Origin: Sulfuricurvum sp.
Lineage (GTDB): Bacteria > Campylobacterota > Campylobacteria > Campylobacterales > Sulfurimonadaceae
Assembly (NCBI GenBank): GCA_022729835.1
Contig: DZBC01000064.1
Coordinates: 1 to 9,830 of the forward strand
Length of the DNA: 9,830 bases
Direction: 5' to 3'
Position numbers and translations under genes: made by a program. This document shows positions 5,622-9,830 of the stretch, piece after piece (the stretch's first letter is position 1; each line of letters starts with the position of its first letter). The notes beneath the pieces were generated by a model, which was not told the DNA's origin, did no database searches, and worked only from the letters and a program-made list of their open reading frames with translations.

Positions 5622-6881
5622 ATGATAGTGACGTTGATGGCGCTTTTTACACTCTACGTGGTGCTCAAACTTTATGTTAGTGTGATGCAGATCGGGTACA
5701 TCAATGAGCGCAAAAAGAGTGAAGCCGTCTTGATGTCTGCGCGTAACTTTCACGACGCGGCGCTCTACGCGACAGCGCGTGAGCGGCTCTCTATGGTGTC
5801 AACATTGATAGAATATGCGCTCTTTTTGTTCTGGATGGGCGGTTTGCTGGTGTGGTTTGCCGATGTCACGATGGGCCTTTCACCGATGCTGCAAAGTGTG
5901 GCGGTTGTTATGGGCTTTGTGCTGATTGGCGGGATCGTCTCTTTGCCGCTGGAGTGGTATGGCAAATTCGTTATCGACGCACGTTTTGGATTCAACCGCT
6001 CCACATACGCTCAATATATCAAAGATACCTTGGTCTCGACGTTTCTGAGTCTGTTGTTTGGGTCGCTGGTGGTTGCCGGTGTTCATGCGATTATTGCCAA
6101 TGCAGCGCTTTGGTGGCTCTGGAGTTTTCTCTTTATCTTCGCGGTTATTATTGCGATCAACATGCTTTTTCCGACCATGCGTGCCCTCTTTTTTGACAAG
6201 CTCACCCCCCTTGAGGACAAGGAACTGGATGCTCAAATCGCGCAGATGATGGAGGCGACAGGATTTCAAAGTAGCGGTGTTTTTGTCAGCGATGCCAGTA
6301 AGCGCGATGCGAAGCTTAATGCCTATTTTGGGGGTATCGGAAAGACCAAAAGAGTGGTGCTTTTTGATACCTTACTGCAAAAGTTAAACCACAAAGAACT
6401 ATTAGCAGTGCTGGGGCACGAACTGGGGCACTTTGCGCACGGGGATATCTATAAAAATATTGCGGCCGTCGGCTTGATGCTTTTGGTGATGTTTGCCCTG
6501 TTTGGCAACCTGCCTGAATCGCTCTATCTGGAGATGGGCATTGCCGAAGCGCCTTACAGTGTCATGGTACTTTTTTTGTTATTGATGTCACCGCTGGGTT
6601 TTGTGATGATGCCGCTCATGGGGATGCTAAGCCGCCACAACGAGTTTGAAGCTGACCGCAAAGGCTCAGAGCTTGGCGGCGCCGAGCACTTGGTGGGCGC
6701 ACTCAAGAAGCTCGTAAGTGAGAACAAAAGCTTTCCTTATTCCCATCCGCTTTACATCTTTTTTCATACAACCCATCCGCCAGTACTCGAGCGGCTCAAG
6801 GCGCTTGGGGCTGATCTGACTTCGGCCGATGAAGTGCATGAGGTTGATGATTTGGGCGGGTTATGGCCGATCAAACCATAG
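5622..6881 (+). CDS. M48 family zinc metalloprotease, Ste24/CAAX-protease-like, multi-spanning membrane protein
   Basis: 419 aa from the preferred start at 5622 (426 aa if read from the ATG at 5601). The zinc site is HELGH at 266-270 inside LGHELGHFAHGD, with the third ligand supplied by E343 in NEFEADRKG. These are the hallmarks of the Ste24 branch of M48, as is GFNRST (about 122-127), part of the conserved Ste24 segment before the catalytic domain. At least four or five hydrophobic helices precede the site (about 3-23, 62-80, 92-112, 140-160, 162-182) and two follow (about 283-300 and 313-335). Eukaryotic Ste24 trims prenylated proteins; bacterial members are thought to act in membrane-protein quality control. 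The substrate here is unknown. The gene overlaps prmC by 19 nt. I recall the same protease-prmC pair in Helicobacter pylori (HP0382-HP0381), suggesting old synteny in the phylum. Confidence 0.92.
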   Translation: MIVTLMALFTLYVVLKLYVSVMQIGYINERKKSEAVLMSARNFHDAALYATARERLSMVSTLIEYALFLFWMGGLLVWFADVTMGLSPMLQSVAVVMGFVLIGGIVSLPLEWYGKFVIDARFGFNRSTYAQYIKDTLVSTFLSLLFGSLVVAGVHAIIANAALWWLWSFLFIFAVIIAINMLFPTMRALFFDKLTPLEDKELDAQIAQMMEATGFQSSGVFVSDASKRDAKLNAYFGGIGKTKRVVLFDTLLQKLNHKELLAVLGHELGHFAHGDIYKNIAAVGLMLLVMFALFGNLPESLYLEMGIAEAPYSVMVLFLLLMSPLGFVMMPLMGMLSRHNEFEADRKGSELGGAEHLVGALKKLVSENKSFPYSHPLYIFFHTTHPPVLERLKALGADLTSADEVHEVDDLGGLWPIKP

Positions 6882-7696
6882 CCGCTGTGCTGCTTGAGGC
6901 AAGCGCAAGGCTGCAAGGGGTAGTGGAGTCCCCAAGACGGGAAGCGCAGCGGCTTTTGTGCGCTTTTTTGAAGTGCGATGAACTTCACTTGTTGGCGCAT
7001 CCGCATCGGTATGTTGTGGATACGGAAGCTTTGTTTACGTGGGTGGCGCGACGTGCGGTGCATGAACCGCTTGAGTATATTATTGGTGAGGTGAGCTTTT
7101 ATTCGCAGATGTTTTGGATCGATGCCGGGGCTTTGATCCCGCGTCCGGAGACGGAACTGTTGATCGATGAGGTGCTTAGACGTGTGAAAGCAGATGCGCC
7201 GCTTTGTATTTGCGAAGTCGGTATCGGTAGTGGTGTGATCTCGATCATTTTGGCGCAACACCTCAAAAACGCCCGTTTTATTGGAGTGGATATCAGCGAA
7301 GCGGCGTTACATGTAGCCAGACGCAACATTGCCCATTTTGGTCTTGGGGATCGGATTGAACTGCGGCTTGGTCATCTGCTTGATCCTGTGGATGAGAAGC
7401 TTGATCTGCTGGTCTCCAATCCGCCTTATATCGCTACCGATGCTCCGCTAGAGCGTAATCTGGCCTACGAGCCGCAAAATGCTCTTTTTGGCGGTACGGT
7501 CGGGGATGAGCTGATCGCGGAGTTGTGTAGGCTTACATGTAAGCGACATATTCCGATGTTTGCTTGTGAAATGGGATACGACCAGCAAGAGAAAGTGCGT
7601 TATCATTGGCGTTCATGTGCCTATGAGACGCTGGAGTTTTATCAAGATTATGCGGGTTTTGACCGTGGATTTGTTGTTCGACTAAAGGAGTTTTGA
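6863..7696 (+). CDS. prmC: Peptide chain release factor N5-glutamine methyltransferase
   Basis: 277 aa, the normal size. The enzyme methylates the glutamine of the GGQ motif in release factors RF1 and RF2, using S-adenosylmethionine, in the cytoplasm. An N-terminal helical domain (about 1-80) is followed by IPRPETELL at 92-100, the cofactor loop EVGIGSG at 118-124, the acidic strand end GVDIS at 141-145 and the catalytic NPPYI at 186-190, which binds the target glutamine. All are intact. The start lies inside the M48 gene (19-nt overlap) without a strong ribosome binding site, so translation is probably coupled. The stop overlaps the next gene by one base. It is the only gene here with two copies of the TTACATGTAA palindrome (residues 149-152 and 224-227). 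Confidence 0.95.
   Translation: MADQTIAAVLLEASARLQGVVESPRREAQRLLCAFLKCDELHLLAHPHRYVVDTEALFTWVARRAVHEPLEYIIGEVSFYSQMFWIDAGALIPRPETELLIDEVLRRVKADAPLCICEVGIGSGVISIILAQHLKNARFIGVDISEAALHVARRNIAHFGLGDRIELRLGHLLDPVDEKLDLLVSNPPYIATDAPLERNLAYEPQNALFGGTVGDELIAELCRLTCKRHIPMFACEMGYDQQEKVRYHWRSCAYETLEFYQDYAGFDRGFVVRLKEF
7307..7316. repeat. TTACATGTAA palindrome, copy 7 (one mismatch)
   Basis: TTACATGTAG in prmC reads TTA CAT GTA G, giving Leu-His-Val-Ala at residues 149-152, in the conserved helix right after the cofactor-binding VDIS. Confidence 0.75.
7531..7544. repeat. TTACATGTAA palindrome, copy 8 (perfect, 14-bp arms)
   Basis: GCTTACATGTAAGC is a perfect 14-bp palindrome in prmC. It reads CTT ACA TGT AAG, giving Leu-Thr-Cys-Lys at residues 224-227, in a variable stretch before FACEMGYDQ. 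Confidence 0.85.
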
Positions 7697-8166
7697 TGCC
7701 AAATGGACGTTTTATGGCCGATGTAGCCTATTTGCTGCTTTTGGGTGCCACCTTGGGGGCTGTTTTGGTATTGGGCGCGTTTGCGGCTCCGGTCGTGTTC
7801 AATACGCCGATGTTGGAGCGCTTTGATGAGGGGGTGATTATGGCTGAGATATTTCGCCGTTTTACCTATTGGCTTTATGTGGCGGTTGCGGCGGTGGTGC
7901 TGTATGAGGGGTATCAGTTTAAAATCTTTAAGCGCGATATGATCTCTGTTTTGGCAGCGTTAAGTTTGCTTGGGACGGCTTTGCTCTTCAATACGGTCTA
8001 CACGCCGCGTATTTTGCAGATGCAACAAGAGGGGATTGTGGCAACGCAGAGTGAGATTTTTGCCAACATCCACACCGCGAGCGAACTTGATTTTAAGCTG
8101 CTTGCTACAGCTTTACTGGTCTTGTTTGTACGCCGATATTATGTCATTACGCATCCAAAGCGTTGA
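7696..8166 (+). CDS. DUF4149 domain membrane protein
   Basis: 156 aa from ATG 7696, which overlaps the prmC stop (TGATG) and follows AAGGAG (7685-7690) by 5 nt. Four membrane helices are visible: about 9-31 (AYLLLLGATLGAVLVLGAF), 53-70, 81-99 and 132-148. The APVVFN after the first helix and the FNTVYTPRI loop are typical of DUF4149, a widespread inner-membrane family of unknown function. It is translationally coupled to prmC and closes this group; no hairpin terminator is visible before the next promoter at 8172. The name rests on pattern recognition of the family, so confidence in the domain is moderate while confidence that this is a gene is high. Confidence 0.85.
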   Translation: MPNGRFMADVAYLLLLGATLGAVLVLGAFAAPVVFNTPMLERFDEGVIMAEIFRRFTYWLYVAVAAVVLYEGYQFKIFKRDMISVLAALSLLGTALLFNTVYTPRILQMQQEGIVATQSEIFANIHTASELDFKLLATALLVLFVRRYYVITHPKR

Positions 8167-8171
8167 GTTAC

Positions 8172-8220
8172 TTGCTTTTTTAGTTCTAGTCAATTATAAT
8201 GTATGCCATTAGGAGGTGAT
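8172..8220 (+). promoter_or_regulatory. Strong promoter and ribosome binding site of the 72-aa gene, mlaF and proB
   Basis: TTGCTT (8172-8177), a 17-bp spacer and consensus TATAAT (8195-8200) form the best sigma-70 promoter in the window, predicting a start near 8207. AGGAGGTGAT (8211-8220) pairs with ten consecutive bases of the usual 16S rRNA 3' end, ending 3 nt before ATG 8224. A strong promoter and strong ribosome binding site suggest that the small protein is abundant. Confidence 0.75.
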
Positions 8221-8223
8221 ATT

Positions 8224-8442
8224 ATGGAAATTGCACAATATGCTTTTCAATCTCCCTATCCACAACAGGTGCAGATTGGCAAACGCGAAAGTGTGGCTGA
8301 AGGTGGTCGAGCGCAAGATGAAAGTGCTAAGCTTGCCAAGGAATCGAATGACATGGTGCGTGATACCGCAGTGACTGCCGCCCAGCAACAGCAAGAGCGT
8401 GACACGGTTTTGGGTGGACGCTTGTTGGATCTTTATGCATAA
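8224..8442 (+). CDS. Small hydrophilic protein, unknown function
   Basis: 72 aa from ATG 8224, chosen for its near-ideal ribosome binding site; an upstream in-frame ATG at 8203 would lie before that site and close to the predicted transcription start. The protein has no membrane segment or signal peptide and no Cys. The N-terminus (MEIAQYAFQSPYPQQVQIG) is followed by a charged Ala/Gln/Glu-rich stretch (about 22-60, including AAQQQQERD) likely to be disordered or helical, then an ordered-looking end, VLGGRLLDLYA. I do not recognise the family. The shape (short, QSPYPQQ near the start, LLDLYA at the end) recalls small uncharacterised Campylobacterota proteins, but I cannot name one. The next gene begins 12 nt after its stop, in the same transcript. 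Confidence 0.8.
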   Translation: MEIAQYAFQSPYPQQVQIGKRESVAEGGRAQDESAKLAKESNDMVRDTAVTAAQQQQERDTVLGGRLLDLYA

Positions 8443-8454
8443 GTTCAGCGCTTG

Positions 8455-9207
8455 ATGATTCGCTTTGAGAATGTTTACAAGTCTTTTGGAACGCGCGCGA
8501 TTCTCAAGGGGGTGAGTCTTGAGATTCCATCCCATCGCACTACGGTGGTATTTGGCATATCGGGAGGTGGTAAATCGACTATTATCAAGCATATCGTGGG
8601 CTTGTTACAGCCTGATAGCGGGTCGATTTATGTTGATGATGTAAAGGTCAACGGTGCAGATGAAGCAACACTCTTACATGTAAGAAAAAAAGTCGGCTTC
8701 TTGTTTCAAAGCGGTGCTCTTTTTGACAGCATGAATGTGCGTGACAATGTCGCTTTTCCAATCATTGAGCATCAAAAACTCTCCGCAAAAGAGGTAGAGC
8801 GCATTGTAGATGAGAAGCTCTCTATGGTGGGGCTTGATCCTAAAATTGTCAAAAACCTTTTTCCCGACGAGCTTAGCGGCGGAATGCGTAAGCGCGCCGG
8901 TTTGGCCCGTACGCTGGCACTTGAGCCGGAAGTTATTTTGTATGACGAGCCGACTTCTGGGCTTGATCCCGTCACCAGTGATCTGATCACCCAGATGATC
9001 CGAAGTTTGCAAGAGCGCTTGGGTGTAACCTCGATTCTTATTTCACACGACATCAAAGAGAGTTTTAAAGCTGGAGATCATTTTGCCATGCTCTTTGATG
9101 GGCGTATTATCGCTACTGGAGACCGTCACTTCTTTGAAACAACGGATAATCCAGTTATCTCACAATTCATTAACGCCCGTGCAGAGGGCCCTATCTCCTT
9201 TGATTAG
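8455..9207 (+). CDS. mlaF: ABC transporter ATPase, MlaF type (lipid transport)
   Basis: 250 aa from ATG 8455; a TTG at 8452 would add one residue. All ABC motifs are intact: Walker A GISGGGKST at 34-42, Q-loop Q85 in FLFQSGALFDSMNV, signature LSGGM at 140-144, Walker B VILYDEPTSGLDP at 160-172 and switch H198 in ISHDIK. FQSGALFDSMNV together with LSGGMRKRAGLARTLALEP marks the MlaF branch. MlaF drives the MlaFEDB complex, which moves phospholipids between inner and outer membranes to maintain outer-membrane asymmetry. The permease (mlaE) and substrate-binding protein (mlaD), which usually sit beside it, are absent; its neighbours are the 72-aa gene and proB. They may lie elsewhere in the genome. 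One perfect TTACATGTAA copy lies in frame at residues 74-77. Confidence 0.88.
   Translation: MIRFENVYKSFGTRAILKGVSLEIPSHRTTVVFGISGGGKSTIIKHIVGLLQPDSGSIYVDDVKVNGADEATLLHVRKKVGFLFQSGALFDSMNVRDNVAFPIIEHQKLSAKEVERIVDEKLSMVGLDPKIVKNLFPDELSGGMRKRAGLARTLALEPEVILYDEPTSGLDPVTSDLITQMIRSLQERLGVTSILISHDIKESFKAGDHFAMLFDGRIIATGDRHFFETTDNPVISQFINARAEGPISFD
8672..8685. repeat. TTACATGTAA palindrome, copy 9 (perfect, 14-bp arms)
   Basis: TCTTACATGTAAGA is a perfect 14-bp palindrome in mlaF. It reads TTA CAT GTA AGA, giving Leu-His-Val-Arg at residues 74-77 before the conserved KKVGFLFQ. Confidence 0.85.
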
Positions 9208-9238
9208 GAGTGTCATTACAATTAACTGAGGAATCTAT

Positions 9239-9817
9239 ATGCAACGATTGGTCATCAAAGTAGGCAGTGCCGTTTTGACAGAAAATAATGAAATTGCCAA
9301 AGGGAGAATGCTTCATTTGATGACTTTGATTGCTGATTTGCGACAGAAGTACAGTGTAGTTCTTGTGACTTCAGGTGCGGTTGCTGCAGGATACAGTGCA
9401 CTGAAATTGGATAAAAGTAAAAACATTGGTAAAAAGGCACTTGCAGCAGCCGGTCAACCAATTCTGATGTCGAGTTACAAGCGTAAATTTGATATTTTTG
9501 ATATTGACACGGCTCAGATACTTTTGACGGAAGACGACTTCGATTCGCGTAAAAGAACAAAGACATTTCAAGAGATTATTGATGCTTTACTGGAGAGTGA
9601 TATTTTACCCATCGTCAATGAAAATGACATTACTTCGACCCCCGAGCAGCTTTTTGGAGATAATGATCAGCTTTCGGCTAATGTGGCATATGCCATCGGG
9701 GCAGAACTCCTCGTGATACTGAGCGATATTCACGGCTATTATGATAAAAATCCAAGAGAGCATCCTGACGCTAAAATTGCAAAAAACGCACCCATCCGGC
9801 CACCCGTGACGTTTTGA
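9239..9817 (+). CDS. proB: Glutamate 5-kinase, 3' end replaced by an insertion sequence
   Basis: Glutamate 5-kinase phosphorylates L-glutamate with ATP, the first step of proline synthesis. The frame reads 192 codons, but only about 180 are native. Motifs: KVGSAVL at 7-13, VTSGAVAAGYS at 43-53, AAAGQPILMSSY at 69-80, AQILLTEDDF at 92-101, glutamate-pocket NEND at 127-130, GDNDQLSANVA at 140-150, and LSDIHGYYDKNPREHPDAK at 161-179. After about residue 180 the frame enters the IS end and stops at TGA 9815-9817. Family members without a PUA domain are about 250 aa, so roughly 70 residues of the kinase core, including part of the nucleotide site, are missing and the product is probably inactive. 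GAGGAA (9228-9233) lies 5 nt before the ATG. A sampled 60-base line is about 40% GC against about 53% in uup, so composition differs across the window. Confidence 0.9.
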   Translation: MQRLVIKVGSAVLTENNEIAKGRMLHLMTLIADLRQKYSVVLVTSGAVAAGYSALKLDKSKNIGKKALAAAGQPILMSSYKRKFDIFDIDTAQILLTEDDFDSRKRTKTFQEIIDALLESDILPIVNENDITSTPEQLFGDNDQLSANVAYAIGAELLVILSDIHGYYDKNPREHPDAKIAKNAPIRPPVTF

Positions 9818-9830
9818 TCCGGCCACCCAT
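9778..9830. mobile_element. Terminal end of an IS21-like insertion sequence (rest lies right of the window)
   Basis: From 9778 the sequence reads TGCAAAAAACGCAC, followed by ATCCGGCCACCC at 9794-9805 and again at 9817-9828, a 23-bp period. Compared with the other end (1-52, minus strand) the shared positions are TGCA, AACG at bases 8-11, and both CCGGCC-centred repeats, with a 1-bp offset. The outer TG coincides with the point where the ProB sequence stops matching its family, supporting this as the IS boundary. The two ends are similar but not identical, as expected for the left and right ends of one element type. The target-site duplication cannot be seen because neither element is complete here. 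Confidence 0.7.

Noticed and set aside
5880..6269. Minus-strand frame of 129 codons opposite the M48 protease
   Set aside because: A shadow of membrane-helix codons on the other strand, with no start signals.
8209..8592. Minus-strand frame of 127 codons opposite the 72-aa gene and mlaF
   Set aside because: It crosses two real genes and a ribosome binding site on the opposite strand and has no promoter or ribosome binding site of its own.
261..8685. Reading the TTACATGTAA copies as a CRISPR array or a dispersed transposon remnant
   Set aside because: Copies are only 10-14 bp, irregularly spaced by hundreds to thousands of bases, mostly in frame within genes, and have no shared flanks.

Overview
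The window looks like chromosomal DNA from a free-living member of the Campylobacterota (epsilonproteobacteria), of the Sulfurimonas/Sulfuricurvum type. This rests on three things: the gene repertoire, an M48 protease-prmC pair that I recall being adjacent in Helicobacter pylori too, and TATAAT-type -10 boxes that mostly lack a good -35. The genus is an inference. There are no rRNA or tRNA genes, no CRISPR array and no complete transposase. Gene density is high, and no stretch over 300 bases lacks a gene.

Left half, all on the minus strand. Positions 1-52 are the end of an insertion sequence (IS) that has cut an AAA-ATPase-like gene down to its first 65-66 codons (start at 249). Next, read from 5273 down to 366, comes a compact run: a 101-aa two-helix membrane protein, uup (ABC-F ATPase), an MtfA-like zinc peptidase with an N-terminal membrane anchor, a Uma2-family protein with a nuclease-like fold, and a degenerate EAL-HDOD signalling protein. 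Junctions from uup onward are 0 nt, an 8-nt overlap and 3 nt, so those four genes are probably cotranscribed, with an extra internal promoter before the Uma2 gene.

Right half, all on the plus strand, diverging from about 5274-5403. The first group is a 62-aa single-helix protein, an M48 (Ste24-like) membrane protease, prmC (release-factor glutamine methyltransferase) and a DUF4149 membrane protein; the last three overlap or touch. The second group has its own good promoter at 8172-8200: a 72-aa hydrophilic protein with a near-perfect ribosome binding site, an MlaF-type ABC ATPase without its permease, and proB. proB is cut after about 180 codons by the second IS end (about 9778 to the window edge).

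Two features stand out. First, the palindrome TTACATGTAA and close variants occur nine times in 9.8 kb. Eight copies lie inside coding sequence, in only two reading frames (encoding Leu-His-Val or Thr-Cys-Lys), spread over unrelated genes; this looks like a genome-wide overrepresented palindrome of the HIP1 kind. Second, the two window ends carry matching IS21-like termini (TGCA plus two spaced ATCCGGCCACC units) facing away from the window, so the segment is probably a contig bounded by two copies of one IS, each inside a different gene.
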